Shown: in pieces, positions 1 to 8,772 of the stretch
Numbering within the stretch: the first letter of the stretch is position 1
Layout of the letters: the number at the start of each line of letters is the position of its first letter
Assembly: GCA_019118325.1 (NCBI GenBank)
Contig: DWZE01000045.1
Span: 1 to 36,477, forward strand
Length of the DNA stretch: 36,477 nt
DNA from: Candidatus Bacteroides intestinavium
Lineage (GTDB): Bacteria; Bacteroidota; Bacteroidia; Bacteroidales; Bacteroidaceae
Direction: 5' to 3'
The notes under the pieces: generated by a model
The model's input: the letters and a program-made list of their open reading frames with translations, nothing else
The model's database searches: none
What the model was told of the DNA's origin: nothing
Translations under genes and position numbers: made by a program

Positions 1-1
1 G

Positions 2-100
2 AAATATGACCTGTTTGATAGGTTGGTTAAGATTGCCGCCATTTACACATCGGACATCAAATGGAGAGACTACTACTTACCGGACGATGAAATCGTTTAA
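2..100 (+). CDS. C-terminal end of an unidentified protein (5' truncated by window edge)
   Basis: An open frame runs in from the left edge and ends at a TAA at 98-100. It gives 32 residues ending in DDEIV, rich in tyrosine, aspartate and aliphatic residues, with no recognisable motif. The next downstream promoter-like element lies at 144-151, so this is probably the last gene of a preceding transcription unit. I cannot name the family from so short a tail. The frame and stop are seen directly. That it is a real gene is inferred from its protein-like composition. Confidence 0.55.
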   Translation, partial: KYDLFDRLVKIAAIYTSDIKWRDYYLPDDEIV

Positions 101-143
101 GGTTTGTTAGTACATTTATCACCACACGGAGTAAAATTAATCG

Positions 144-151
144 TAACTTTG
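144..151 (+). promoter_or_regulatory. Bacteroides-type -7 element upstream of engB
   Basis: The octamer TAACTTTG matches the Bacteroides -7 consensus TAnnTTTG. No clear TTTG -33 element is present at the usual 19-21 base distance. A transcript from here would have a leader of about 230 bases before engB, so it may also have served a small lost gene. Confidence 0.4.
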
Positions 152-318
152 CATAGTGCAATTTCGACAGGAGACCGCACACATTAATATAGGAGGTAAT
201 CAGCATCAAACGGGATTATCTTTTGCGGAGCTAAGAAGTCAAGTAGTCAAGCCAATGCCTCTGTGTATGCGGCTCTTCGACTTGCTATAGGCTTAACTTC
301 TAACGGACCCAAACGGAG

Positions 319-371
319 TGATAACTCCTTAACTTCTTAACTCCTAGAATGTAAACTAAATATCAACATCT
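319..371 (+). repeat. Leader repeat copy A (upstream of engB)
   Basis: The segment begins GATAACTCCTT, continues with TAACTCC units, and ends TAAACTAAATATCAACATCT at about 352-371, just ahead of the engB start. A second copy with the same beginning and an almost identical ending lies at 15828-15891, ahead of queD. The two copies differ in the middle, where the queD copy has a GCGGGC/GCCCGC hairpin. The similarity is seen directly. Function is unknown. Confidence 0.55.
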
Positions 372-386
372 ATAAAGAGCGACGCA

Positions 387-983
387 ATGGAAATAACATC
401 CGCCGAATTTGTAATCAGCAACACCGACTACCGGAAGTGTCCCGACACGAACTTTCCCGAATATGCTTTCATCGGACGATCCAACGTGGGCAAGTCCAGC
501 CTCATCAATATGCTGACCGGCCACAAGAGACTGGCCATGACCTCGGCACGACCGGGCAAAACCCTGCTCATCAACCACTTCCTCATCAACAAAAGCTGGT
601 ACTTGGTGGACCTTCCGGGCTATGGCTACGCCAAACGCGACCGGAAATCACAGGAACAAATCAAGCAGATTATCGAAAGCTATATCCTCCGACGGGAACA
701 AATGACTTGCCTCTTCCTGCTCGTCGACAGCCGTCTGGAACCCCAACGCATCGACCAGACCTTCATCGAATGGCTGGGCGAAAACGGAGTTCCCTTCGCC
801 ATCGTTTTTACCAAGGCCGACAAGCTGGGTTCGGGCAAGCTGAAACTCAATATACAGGCTTACCTCGAAAAGCTGCAGGAGCAGTGGGAGGAACTTCCGC
901 CCTATTTCATCACCTCTTCCGAAGACCGGACAGGACGGAACGAACTTTTGAATTATATCGCAAAAATCAACAAAGAACTTTAA
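387..983 (+). CDS. engB: Ribosome biogenesis GTP-binding protein EngB (YihA/YsxC)
   Basis: This TRAFAC-class GTPase is required for assembly of the large ribosomal subunit. At 198 residues it has the family's usual length. All guanine-nucleotide motifs are visible: the G1 P-loop GRSNVGKS (residues 30-37), a switch I segment SARPGKT (53-59), G3 DLPGYG (75-80), G4 TKAD (142-145) and a G5-like TSSE near 176. The start at 387 follows an A-rich leader (AAAGAGCGACGCA), typical of Bacteroides, which rarely uses strong Shine-Dalgarno sites. The DUF4923 gene follows after 12 bases, so the two are probably cotranscribed. Family assignment is secure. Confidence 0.97.
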   Translation: MEITSAEFVISNTDYRKCPDTNFPEYAFIGRSNVGKSSLINMLTGHKRLAMTSARPGKTLLINHFLINKSWYLVDLPGYGYAKRDRKSQEQIKQIIESYILRREQMTCLFLLVDSRLEPQRIDQTFIEWLGENGVPFAIVFTKADKLGSGKLKLNIQAYLEKLQEQWEELPPYFITSSEDRTGRNELLNYIAKINKEL

Positions 984-995
984 ATAACAACCGCA

Positions 996-1601
996 ATGAA
1001 AAAATCAGTTTTCGGACAAATGCTGGTGGCAGCCCTCTTGCTGGCCACTGCTTCCAACCTCCAGGCCCAGTCCCTGAAGGATCTGTTGAACAAAGAGAAT
1101 ATTGAAAAAGCTGTCAATGCCGTCACGGGCAAGAACACGGCCAGCATGACCGGCACGTGGATGTTCACCGGCTCGGCCCTGGCTTTCGAGTCGGACAACC
1201 TGCTTCAAAAAGCCGGAGGTTCCCTCGCCGCCAATGCCGTGGAGAAGAAATTGGACGGCTTTTTGGGCAAGGTAGGTATCGAACCGGGAGAAATGAGTTT
1301 CACTTTCAACTCCGACAGCACTTTCCAGACCCAAATCAAAGGAAAGACCCTGAAAGGCACCTACCAATATGACTCCTCCACGCAGAAGGTCAATCTGAAG
1401 TTTTCCAAGCTATTGAAGCTGAACACGACGGTGAACTGCACCTCCGAACAAATGGAACTGCTCTTCCCCTCGGACCGCCTGCTGGATCTGGTCACTTTCC
1501 TGGCCAGCAAAAGCAACAACGCCACCCTGCAGTCCATCAGCTCACTGGCCGAAAGTTACGACGGAATGATGTTGGGTTTCACCTTGCAGAAACAGCCCTG
1601 A
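996..1601 (+). CDS. DUF4923 family exported protein
   Basis: This 201-residue protein has a cleavable signal peptide: basic MKK, a hydrophobic stretch at 8-20, and a likely cut after LQAQ at about residue 25. The mature part starts with an amphipathic stretch (SLKDLLNKENIEKAVNAV) and then shows repeated beta-strand-like segments such as GTWMFTGSALAF and GEMSFTFNSDSTFQTQ, which suggest a small lipocalin-like barrel. The pattern matches the Bacteroidetes-restricted family DUF4923. No catalytic residues or lipobox are seen, so a periplasmic or outer-membrane-associated role is inferred. It follows engB by 12 bases and is probably cotranscribed with it. Its biochemical function is unknown. Confidence 0.85.
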   Translation: MKKSVFGQMLVAALLLATASNLQAQSLKDLLNKENIEKAVNAVTGKNTASMTGTWMFTGSALAFESDNLLQKAGGSLAANAVEKKLDGFLGKVGIEPGEMSFTFNSDSTFQTQIKGKTLKGTYQYDSSTQKVNLKFSKLLKLNTTVNCTSEQMELLFPSDRLLDLVTFLASKSNNATLQSISSLAESYDGMMLGFTLQKQP

Positions 1602-1691
1602 CAAGACCCATGATGGCCCCTTACAGACAAAAGGCAAGTTCCCGCATACATTTTTACGCACCAACTTCGCATGAATGTGAAAGGAAATTCA

Positions 1692-1699
1692 TACCTTTG
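1692..1699 (+). promoter_or_regulatory. Promoter -7 element for prs
   Basis: The octamer TACCTTTG is an exact TAnnTTTG match, 38 bases upstream of the prs start. A weak -33-like ACTTCG lies about 21 bases further upstream. Its position fits a dedicated prs promoter separate from the engB unit. Confidence 0.65.
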
Positions 1700-1736
1700 C
1701 AAAGTATTTAACATTTAGGTAACATTCTATTACACA

Positions 1737-2675
1737 ATGAGCGAAAAAGCACCCTTTATGGTATTCTCGGGCACTAACTCGAGATACTTGGCAGAGAAAA
1801 TCTGCGCCAGTCTCAACTGCCCGTTGGGAAACATGAACATCACCCACTTTGCCGACGGTGAGTTCGCCGTGTCTTACGAAGAATCCATTCGCGGAGCACA
1901 CGTCTTCCTGGTACAGTCCACTTTCCCCAATTCGGACAACCTGATGGAACTTCTGCTGATGGTGGACGCCGCCAAGCGCGCATCAGCCAAGAGCATCGTT
2001 GCCGTCATCCCCTACTTCGGCTGGGCCCGTCAAGACCGCAAGGATAAGCCCCGTGTTTCCATCGGTGCCAAACTCGTGGCCGACCTGCTCTCCGTGGCCG
2101 GCATCGACAGACTGATCACGATGGACCTGCACGCCGACCAGATTCAGGGATTCTTCAACATCCCGGTGGACCACCTCTATGCCTCTACCGTATTCCTGCC
2201 CTACATTGAGTCCCTGCACCTGGACAACCTGATCATCGCCACTCCCGACGTAGGCGGCTCCAAACGCGCCAGCACGTTCTCCAAATACTTGGGCGTACCC
2301 TTGGTATTGTGCAACAAGACCCGCGAGAAAGCCAATGTCGTAGCCACCATGCAAATCATCGGTGACGTGAAGGACAAAAACGTCGTACTCGTGGATGACA
2401 TCGTGGATACAGCCGGCACCATCACGAAGGCTGCCAACATCATGATGGAGGCCGGAGCCAAGTCCGTACGGGCCATCGCCAGCCACTGCGTGATGTCCGA
2501 TCCTGCATCCTTCCGCATACAGGAATCCGCACTGACCGAAATGGTATTCACGGACAGTATCCCCTACTCCAAGAAGTGCGACAAAGTAAAGCAACTGAGC
2601 ATCGCTGACATGTTTGCGGAAACCATCCGCCGTGTGATGAACAACGAGTCCATCAGTTCGCAATACATCATCTGA
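1737..2675 (+). CDS. prs: Ribose-phosphate pyrophosphokinase (PRPP synthase)
   Basis: This cytoplasmic enzyme transfers pyrophosphate from ATP to ribose-5-phosphate to make PRPP, the precursor of purines, pyrimidines, histidine, tryptophan and NAD. It is 312 residues long, as expected for class I enzymes. Visible motifs are the flexible catalytic loop RQDRKDKPR (98-106), the metal-site segment MDLHADQIQGFF (129-140) and the PRPP-binding signature VLVDDIVDTAGT (217-228). The start is supported by a good -7 element 38 bases upstream and the expected N-terminal length. It is probably monocistronic, since the next gene, clpB, lies on the other strand. A long hairpin follows about 150 bases downstream. 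Confidence 0.97.
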   Translation: MSEKAPFMVFSGTNSRYLAEKICASLNCPLGNMNITHFADGEFAVSYEESIRGAHVFLVQSTFPNSDNLMELLLMVDAAKRASAKSIVAVIPYFGWARQDRKDKPRVSIGAKLVADLLSVAGIDRLITMDLHADQIQGFFNIPVDHLYASTVFLPYIESLHLDNLIIATPDVGGSKRASTFSKYLGVPLVLCNKTREKANVVATMQIIGDVKDKNVVLVDDIVDTAGTITKAANIMMEAGAKSVRAIASHCVMSDPASFRIQESALTEMVFTDSIPYSKKCDKVKQLSIADMFAETIRRVMNNESISSQYII

Positions 2676-2828
2676 TGCTCCCCAAAGAGGAAGTCAGCAG
2701 AGATGATTGATGAATGCCCGCATTCTCTCCAATGATGCTTTTGCAAGTATCCTTGCTTCAACCGACATAGAAGCAAGGATAAATGGCAAAGTATCCAATA
2801 ATCGTTTTTAACCACCCTATCACAAGAA

Positions 2829-2868
2829 AGGCGCGGACTTCACGGAATGACCCGTGAAACCCGCGCCT
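2829..2868 (-). terminator. Hairpin between prs and clpB (probable clpB terminator, possibly bidirectional)
   Basis: The arms AGGCGCGG (2829-2836) and CCGCGCCT (2861-2868) are perfectly complementary. An inner stem TTCACGG/CCGTGAA extends the structure. On the minus strand the hairpin is followed by TTTCTTGTG, consistent with termination of clpB, which ends 25 bases away. On the plus strand the downstream sequence is less T-rich. The prfC terminator uses the same AGGCGCG/CGCGCCT arms. Confidence 0.75.
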
Positions 2869-2893
2869 AATTTATGGAATCATACAAACATCC

Positions 2894-5488
2894 TTAATTG
2901 CGGAATACCAGCCCGTCGCCCTTGGCATCGGCATCCACGATGATGGGCTTGTTGCGGTCCACTGCCTGTGCCAGAAGTTTTTTCGACAGATCGTTCAGCA
3001 TATAGTGCTGGATGGCACGCTTGACCGGACGGGCACCGAACTCAGGATCATACCCAGCCTTCGCCAAGAAGTTGACAGCGGCATCGGTCAACTGCAACTC
3101 CACACCATTCTCGGCCAACATCTTCTGCACGTTGCTGATTTGCAGGTTGACAATCTGCTTGATTTCCTTCTCCGTCAGCGGCAGGAACATGATGGTCTCG
3201 TCGATACGGTTCAGGAATTCCGGACGGATGGTCTTCTTCAGCATGTTCATCACCTCGCGCTTGGTCTCTTCGATGATTTCAGCTTTGTTCGAACCGTTCA
3301 GTTTCTCCATCTGACTCTGGATGTACGAACTGCCCATGTTGGAGGTCATGATGATGATGGTGTTCTTGAAGTTCACCGTACGTCCCTTGTTATCCGTCAG
3401 GCGTCCGTCGTCCAATACCTGCAAGAGGATGTTGAACACATCCGGGTGTGCCTTCTCAATCTCATCGAACAGGACTACCGAATAAGGTTTGCGGCGCACG
3501 GCCTCGGTCAACTGACCACCCTCGTCGTAGCCCACGTATCCGGGAGGCGCTCCAATCAGACGCGACACGGTGTGCTTCTCCTGATACTCGCTCATGTCGA
3601 TACGCGTCATCATCGACTCGTCATCGAAGAGGAACTCCGCCAATGCCTTGGCCAGTTCCGTCTTGCCGACACCCGTCGTACCCAGGAAGAGGAAAGAACC
3701 GATAGGCCGCTTGGGATCTTGCAAGCCGGCACGGCTGCGACGCACGGCATCGGCCACGGCCTCGATGGCTTCTTCCTGGCCGATGACCCGCTTGTGCAGC
3801 TCGTCTTCCAGGTGAAGGAGTTTTTCACGCTCGCTTTGCAGCATCTTGCTGACCGGTATGCCCGTCCAACGGGATACTACATCGGCAATGTCCTCCGCAT
3901 CCACCTCTTCCTTAATCATGGCTTTATCGCCCTGCATCTGGTGAAGCCTCTGCTGGGTCTCCTCGATCTCCTTGTTCAGGGCCTGCAGTTTGCCATAACG
4001 GATTTCGGCCACCTTGCCGTAGTCGCCCTCGCGTTCGGCCTTGTCGGCCTCGAACTTCAAGTTCTCGATCTCGACCTTATTCTGCTGAATCTTGTTCACC
4101 AACGCCTTCTCGCTCTGCCACTTGGCTTTATATGAACTTTCCTGCTCCTTCAGTTCGGAAAGTTCCTTGCCAATCTGCTCCAGTTTGGCAGTATCGTTCT
4201 CCCGCTTGATGGCTTCGCGTTCTATCTCCAGTTGCTTGATCTTACGCGTAATCTCATCCAGTTCTTCGGGCACGGAATCCACTTCCATACGGAGTTTGGC
4301 AGCCGCCTCGTCCATCAGGTCGATGGCCTTGTCCGGCAGGAAACGGTCGGTAATGTAACGATTGCTCAACTCCACGGCCGCGATGATGGCATCGTCTTTG
4401 ATACGCACATGGTGATGGTTCTCGTAACGTTCCTTCAAGCCACGCAGGATGGAGATGGTGCTCAGCGTATCCGGTTCATTGACCATGACCACCTGGAAAC
4501 GACGTTCCAGCGCCTTATCCTTCTCAAAGTACTTCTGATATTCATCCAGCGTAGTGGCACCTATGCTTCTCAGTTCGCCACGTGCCAAGGCAGGTTTCAG
4601 GATGTTGGCGGCATCCATGGCCCCCTCGCCCTTGCCGGCCCCCACCAAAGTGTGGATTTCATCAATGAAGAGAATGATGTTGCCATCAGACTTCTTCACC
4701 TCGTTGATGACGGCCTTCAGACGTTCTTCGAATTCACCCTTATACTTGGCACCGGCCACCAATGCTCCCATATCCAAGGAATAGACCTGTTTGTTCTTCA
4801 GGTTTTCGGGCACGTCTCCGCGAAGGATTCGATGTGCCAGTCCTTCGACAATGGCAGTCTTACCCGTGCCCGGCTCACCAATCAGAATAGGATTGTTCTT
4901 CGTACGCCGGCTCAGAATCTGGAGCACCCGGCGGATTTCTTCGTCACGTCCGATGACCGGATCCAACTTGCCGTTGCGGGCTGCTTCGTTCAGGTTGATG
5001 GCATACTTCTCCAAAGCCTGATAGGTGTCTTCGCTCGACTGGGAAGTCACCTTGTCGCCCTTGCGCAGTTCCTCAATGGCCTTGCGCAGTTCGCTTTCCG
5101 TCACACCAGCATCTTTCAGGATGGAGGATGCCGTGCTCTTCACATTCAGAATAGCCAGCAGGACAGGCTCGATAGAAACGAATTCATCACCCATCTGCTT
5201 GGAGTAATCCATCGCTTTCTGAAAGACTTCGTTCGACTCGCGGCTCAGGTAAGGCTCGGCGCCGGACACCTTGGGGAGCGAATCAATTTGCCTGTCGAGC
5301 ACCAGCGCCACTTGTTGTTCGTTGATGCCCAACTTCTGGAAGATGAAGCGGGTGATGTTCTCGCCCACCTTCATCACTCCTGCCAGCAAGTGTACGGGTT
5401 CGATAGCCTGTTGCCCCTTGGCCTGTACCAGGTTCACGGCCTCTTGCACCGCCTCTTGCGCTTTGATGGTAAAGTTGTTAAAGTTCAT
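2894..5488 (-). CDS. clpB: ATP-dependent disaggregase ClpB (Hsp100)
   Basis: ClpB is a hexameric cytoplasmic AAA+ disaggregase that works with DnaK/DnaJ/GrpE to recover aggregated proteins. At 864 residues it is full length. In order it shows the Clp N-domain (1-145), AAA-1 with Walker A GEPGTGKT (204-211) and Walker B LFIDEIHT, a long coiled-coil middle domain (about 400-525) rich in Glu and Lys, and AAA-2 with Walker A GTTGVGKT (about residue 605) followed by the ClpB C-terminal domain. The middle domain separates it from ClpA and ClpC, and there is no ClpP-binding loop signature. The start has an AAAGGAG-like site 9-14 bases upstream. It is monocistronic. A GACATTCTGTC palindrome about 110 bases upstream could be a stress-response operator. 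Confidence 0.98.
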   Translation of the reverse strand: MNFNNFTIKAQEAVQEAVNLVQAKGQQAIEPVHLLAGVMKVGENITRFIFQKLGINEQQVALVLDRQIDSLPKVSGAEPYLSRESNEVFQKAMDYSKQMGDEFVSIEPVLLAILNVKSTASSILKDAGVTESELRKAIEELRKGDKVTSQSSEDTYQALEKYAINLNEAARNGKLDPVIGRDEEIRRVLQILSRRTKNNPILIGEPGTGKTAIVEGLAHRILRGDVPENLKNKQVYSLDMGALVAGAKYKGEFEERLKAVINEVKKSDGNIILFIDEIHTLVGAGKGEGAMDAANILKPALARGELRSIGATTLDEYQKYFEKDKALERRFQVVMVNEPDTLSTISILRGLKERYENHHHVRIKDDAIIAAVELSNRYITDRFLPDKAIDLMDEAAAKLRMEVDSVPEELDEITRKIKQLEIEREAIKRENDTAKLEQIGKELSELKEQESSYKAKWQSEKALVNKIQQNKVEIENLKFEADKAEREGDYGKVAEIRYGKLQALNKEIEETQQRLHQMQGDKAMIKEEVDAEDIADVVSRWTGIPVSKMLQSEREKLLHLEDELHKRVIGQEEAIEAVADAVRRSRAGLQDPKRPIGSFLFLGTTGVGKTELAKALAEFLFDDESMMTRIDMSEYQEKHTVSRLIGAPPGYVGYDEGGQLTEAVRRKPYSVVLFDEIEKAHPDVFNILLQVLDDGRLTDNKGRTVNFKNTIIIMTSNMGSSYIQSQMEKLNGSNKAEIIEETKREVMNMLKKTIRPEFLNRIDETIMFLPLTEKEIKQIVNLQISNVQKMLAENGVELQLTDAAVNFLAKAGYDPEFGARPVKRAIQHYMLNDLSKKLLAQAVDRNKPIIVDADAKGDGLVFRN

Positions 5489-5596
5489 ATCTCGTTCTCC
5501 TTTCTATTTATTTTTTAATCGAATTCGCTTCATGCTGCGCAAAAGACTTGCCACCAAGCATAAACTGACAAAAATTCAGCAAAATACGGATTCATA

Positions 5597-5611
5597 CAGA
5601 CATTCTGTCAG
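5597..5611. promoter_or_regulatory. Palindrome upstream of clpB, candidate operator
   Basis: The core GACATTCTGTC is a perfect 11-base inverted repeat, extended to CAGACATTCTGTCAG with one mismatched pair. A second GTCAG-containing stretch (GACAAAAATTCAG on the plus strand) lies between it and the clpB start. It is not a CIRCE element, so HrcA is not the obvious binder. A regulatory role is inferred only from symmetry and position. Confidence 0.35.
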
Positions 5612-5710
5612 TTTCATCAACCAAGCATTCCTGTGCGGCGCGCGGTGCTCACTCCAGATGGCATCCTGATTTATTTGAAATGCACCTATACATCCCGTGC
5701 AAAAAATAAA

Positions 5711-5737
5711 AGGCGCGAAATCTGATATTCCGCGCCT
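5711..5737 (-). terminator. Terminator of the prfC operon
   Basis: The arms AGGCGCG (5711-5717) and CGCGCCT (5731-5737) pair perfectly around a 13-base loop that can itself pair partly. On the minus strand it is followed by TTTTATTTTTTG, a good U-tract. It sits 14 bases past the prfC stop. Confidence 0.85.
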
Positions 5738-5750
5738 CTTTGCCTTTTTG

Positions 5751-7322
5751 TCAAAACTCACTCGTGAAATGGAACTTGATATGTTTGAAATCGTTTTGTG
5801 CCATCTGCAGCACGTATCCGCTGTCGGCCAAGAATACATCGCGTCCCTCGCGGTCTTTGGCCATATACTGGTATTTCCGTTTCTTGAAGGCCTCCAGTTC
5901 GGCAGGATCGTCACTCTCTATCCAGCATGCCTTGTAGAGACTAAGGGGTTCCCAACGGCAGGAAGCGTTGTACTCGTTTAGCAGACGATACTGAATGACC
6001 TCGAACTGCAGTTGCCCCACGGTGCCGATAATCTTGCGTCCATTGAACTGGTTGACAAATAATTGGGCCACACCTTCGTCCATCAGCTGGTCGATGCCCT
6101 TGGCCAATTGTTTCTGTTTCATGGGGTCTGCGTTCTCAATGTATTTGAACATCTCCGGCGAGAAGCTGGGCAAGCCTCGGAAGTGCAGGTGCTCGCCCTC
6201 GGTCAGTGTATCGCCAATCTTGAACGTGCCGTTATCGGGCAAGCCAATGATATCACCCGCCCAAGCCTCGTCAATGGTGGTTTTACGCTGAGCCATGAAC
6301 TGCGTGGGGCTGGAGAAACGCATCGTCTTGTCGTGACGCACGTGGTAATAAGGGGCATTGCGAACGAACTTGCCCGAACATATCTTACAGAAGGCCACGC
6401 ACGAACGGTGATTGGGGTCGATATTGGCCGTAATCTTGAAAATGAAACCTGTAAACTTGGGTTCTTCCGGCATCACCATACGTTCCTCGGCTTTGACGGG
6501 ACGGGGACTGGGGGCAATCTCGACAAAAGTGTTCAGCAATTCCTCCACACCAAAATTGTTCAGCGCCGAACCGAAAAACACGGGAGCCAGATGCCCGGCC
6601 AGATAATCCTCCACACTGAAATCGGGATAAACACCTTCTATCAACTCCAGTTCTCCACGCAGGCGGTCAGCCAAATCGTGCCCGATGCGGTTGTCCAGTT
6701 CCTCGGTGTGTATGTCCACCTCCACTTTTTCGGTCACAACCTGCTTAGAGGGTTGGAAGAGATTGAGATTATGCTCATAGATATTATATACGCCCTTGAA
6801 GCGAATGCCACTCTCAATGGGCCACGTCAGGGGACGGACTTTGATGTGCAGTTCTTCCTCCAATTCGTCCAGCAGGTCAAAGGGGTCCTTGGCCTCCCGG
6901 TCCATTTTGTTGACAAAGATGATAACAGGCGTATTCCGCATACGACACACCTCCATCAACTTGCGCGTCTGTGTCTCCACGCCCTTGGCGCCGTCTACGA
7001 CGATGATGACGCTGTCCACAGCCGTCAATGTGCGGTAAGTGTCTTCGGCAAAATCCTGGTGGCCAGGCGTGTCGAGGATGTTTATTTTGTATCCGTGGTA
7101 GTCGAACTCCATCACCGAGGTGGTCACCGAGATACCGCGCTGTTTCTCGATGTCCATCCAGTCGGACGTGGCAGTCTTCTTGATTTTATTACTCTTCACC
7201 GCACCGGCCACCTGTATCTGACCTCCGAACAACAGGAGTTTCTCGGTCAATGATGTCTTACCGGCGTCAGGATGGGCGATGATGGCAAAAGTCCTTCTTC
7301 TTTCTATTTCTTGATTGGCCAT
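5751..7322 (-). CDS. prfC: Peptide chain release factor 3 (RF3)
   Basis: RF3 is a translational GTPase that recycles RF1 and RF2 from the ribosome after peptide release. It is 523 residues long, the normal size. G motifs are AHPDAGKT (16-23), DTPGHQ (84-89) and NKMD (138-141). The effector segment around residues 60-68 ([11 protein letters not shown]) is the RF3 form of the EF-G switch region, and domain II/III sequence follows to the C-terminus. The absence of EF-G domains IV-V and the strong RF3 signature exclude EF-G and TypA. It starts 6 bases after the rfbD stop and is the last gene of a four-gene minus-strand unit ended by the 5711-5737 hairpin. Confidence 0.97.
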   Translation of the reverse strand: MANQEIERRRTFAIIAHPDAGKTSLTEKLLLFGGQIQVAGAVKSNKIKKTATSDWMDIEKQRGISVTTSVMEFDYHGYKINILDTPGHQDFAEDTYRTLTAVDSVIIVVDGAKGVETQTRKLMEVCRMRNTPVIIFVNKMDREAKDPFDLLDELEEELHIKVRPLTWPIESGIRFKGVYNIYEHNLNLFQPSKQVVTEKVEVDIHTEELDNRIGHDLADRLRGELELIEGVYPDFSVEDYLAGHLAPVFFGSALNNFGVEELLNTFVEIAPSPRPVKAEERMVMPEEPKFTGFIFKITANIDPNHRSCVAFCKICSGKFVRNAPYYHVRHDKTMRFSSPTQFMAQRKTTIDEAWAGDIIGLPDNGTFKIGDTLTEGEHLHFRGLPSFSPEMFKYIENADPMKQKQLAKGIDQLMDEGVAQLFVNQFNGRKIIGTVGQLQFEVIQYRLLNEYNASCRWEPLSLYKACWIESDDPAELEAFKKRKYQYMAKDREGRDVFLADSGYVLQMAQNDFKHIKFHFTSEF

Positions 7323-7328
7323 AGCTCT

Positions 7329-8189
7329 TTAAAGTTCAATATTCAATTTCTGCAGGCAATTCTCCAGGCTCGTTTCCCAGTGAGGAATGTCTATGCCGAA
7401 CGTCTGCTTAATCTTGGTCTTGTCCAGCACAGAGTAGTGCGGACGCGGCGCCTTGGCAGGATATTCGTCCGTATGCAAGGGAGATACCTTGCAGGTCGTG
7501 ATGCCGGCCAAGCGATGGATGGCTACCGTAAAGTCGTACCACGAGCAGACACCCTCGTTGCTGAAGTGATAGATGCCCGGCACAAGGCCCTGTTCGATAG
7601 CTGCATAGATAGCCTTCGCCAAATCGCCCGCATAGGTCGGCGTGCCGATTTGGTCGAATACGACTCCCAGCGTCTCGCGCTCACGCCCCAAACGAAGCAT
7701 CGTCTTGACAAAATTGTTTCCATACTCGGAATAGAGCCAGGCCGTACGGATAATCATCGCCCGGCTGCAACGACGCATCACTTCCTGCTCGCCGGCCAGC
7801 TTCGTAGAGCCATACACTGAATTGGGACATGGTTCAACGTCCTCCGTATAAGGAATGTGTGCCGTCCCGTCGAAAACGTAATCCGTGGAAATATGTATCA
7901 AGGAAGCTCCGCAAGCCTCGGCGGCATCAGCCAGATAGGCAGGTGCCAGGTGATTCAGCTTGTCGCACAAGTCAGAGTTGTCCTCAGCCTTGTCCACCGC
8001 CGTATAGGCCGCGCAGTTGACAATAAGGTCAATGTGATGGTTCTTCACATAGGCGCGCACGCCCTGTTCGTCACAAATGTCCAATTCCTGCACATCTGTG
8101 AAGAAATAAGAATGCTGTGAATGTCCCGCAGAAAGGTCACGCATTTCGTTACCAAGCTGTCCGTTGGCACCGGTTATCAAAATGTTCAT
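7329..8189 (-). CDS. rfbD: dTDP-4-dehydrorhamnose reductase
   Basis: This NADPH-dependent short-chain (extended SDR) enzyme makes dTDP-L-rhamnose, the last step of the pathway feeding LPS and capsule glycosylation. It is 286 residues long. The Rossmann motif TGANGQLG lies at residues 6-13, HISTDYVFDG at 99-108 marks the RmlD family, and the catalytic pair YxxxK is Y126/K130 in VYGSTK. The C-terminal sugar-nucleotide region contains the expected RPHYSVLD. The rfbA, rfbB and rfbC partners are not in the window. It lies between DUF4924 (24 bases upstream) and prfC (6 bases downstream), an unusual but plausible housekeeping operon. Confidence 0.95.
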   Translation of the reverse strand: MNILITGANGQLGNEMRDLSAGHSQHSYFFTDVQELDICDEQGVRAYVKNHHIDLIVNCAAYTAVDKAEDNSDLCDKLNHLAPAYLADAAEACGASLIHISTDYVFDGTAHIPYTEDVEPCPNSVYGSTKLAGEQEVMRRCSRAMIIRTAWLYSEYGNNFVKTMLRLGRERETLGVVFDQIGTPTYAGDLAKAIYAAIEQGLVPGIYHFSNEGVCSWYDFTVAIHRLAGITTCKVSPLHTDEYPAKAPRPHYSVLDKTKIKQTFGIDIPHWETSLENCLQKLNIEL

Positions 8190-8213
8190 AGTCTTCGTAT
8201 TTTATGTATCATT

Positions 8214-8756
8214 CTAATCGTCCAAATCCAATTCTCCTTTCCTATCCCGGGCATAATAATTAGCCAGCATAGACAGGAAACTGCTGATTGCCTTGAGAGC
8301 CGTCTCGGTGGCCGGAGTAATCTCCTTCTTCTGCAGACGGAGAAGCAACACCCCGTAAAGAGCCTCGAAACACGTTTCCAACTCCGGCTCGTCCTTGTGG
8401 CCGTTCTTCTGACGCAACTCTACGATAAAGGGCAAGGCCTTGAAATATGCCGCGTTATAGAAAGGGTAACGCGTGGAGGCCAACAAACGTGCATGCAGTT
8501 CCGTCAGTTCCTGCAGGACATTGCAGTTGATCTGCAGATGACCGCGCTCCTTCACACCCTCGGCGCGCATCATCTCCACCAGATTACCATACCATTCTTC
8601 CAATGCAGGCCGGTCCTCCACCGGAAATTGCGCAATGACATTCGCCTTCAACTTATCCGGGTCACAATCATTGGCCCGTATCAAGTCTTCCACCTGCCAC
8701 ATATATAGGAGGTATTCGGCGATATTTTTTTCCTTCAATGCCTGAGCGATTTTCAT
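8214..8756 (-). CDS. DUF4924 family protein
   Basis: This 180-residue, mostly helical cytoplasmic protein begins MKIAQALKEKNIAEYLLYMWQ and matches the Bacteroidetes family DUF4924, whose members share this N-terminal helix and a WQVEDLIRAN stretch. There is no signal peptide, membrane segment or recognisable catalytic motif. It lies 16 bases downstream of the LysE-type exporter and 24 bases upstream of rfbD, so all are probably cotranscribed. No function is known. Its persistent housekeeping neighbourhood suggests a conserved core role, but that is inference. Confidence 0.82.
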   Translation of the reverse strand: MKIAQALKEKNIAEYLLYMWQVEDLIRANDCDPDKLKANVIAQFPVEDRPALEEWYGNLVEMMRAEGVKERGHLQINCNVLQELTELHARLLASTRYPFYNAAYFKALPFIVELRQKNGHKDEPELETCFEALYGVLLLRLQKKEITPATETALKAISSFLSMLANYYARDRKGELDLDD

Positions 8757-8772
8757 AACTCCCCACTTTCAA

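Larger units (their letters stand above)
101..386. other. Intergenic region before engB with promoter-like element and leader repeat
   Basis: This 286-base gap carries a TAACTTTG -7 element at 144-151 and a purine-rich Shine-Dalgarno-like AGGAGGTAA near 191-199 that is not followed by an ATG or GTG. The ATC at the expected start position opens nine sense codons before a TAG/TAA-rich stretch, which could be the remnant of a lost small gene. The last 70 bases contain AACTCCTTAACTTCTTAACTCC-type repeats and a leader segment that is repeated upstream of queD. No convincing gene is visible. Confidence 0.5.

Noticed and set aside
4232..5518. 428-residue plus-strand frame opposite clpB
   Set aside because: It is the antisense shadow of clpB. 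It has no start context or domain, and its repeated FHL/HQV patterns reflect the reverse complement of common codons.
5489..5700. CIRCE element for clpB
   Set aside because: No TTAGCACTC-N9-GAGTGCTAA or near match is present. Only the shorter GACATTCTGTC palindrome is seen.
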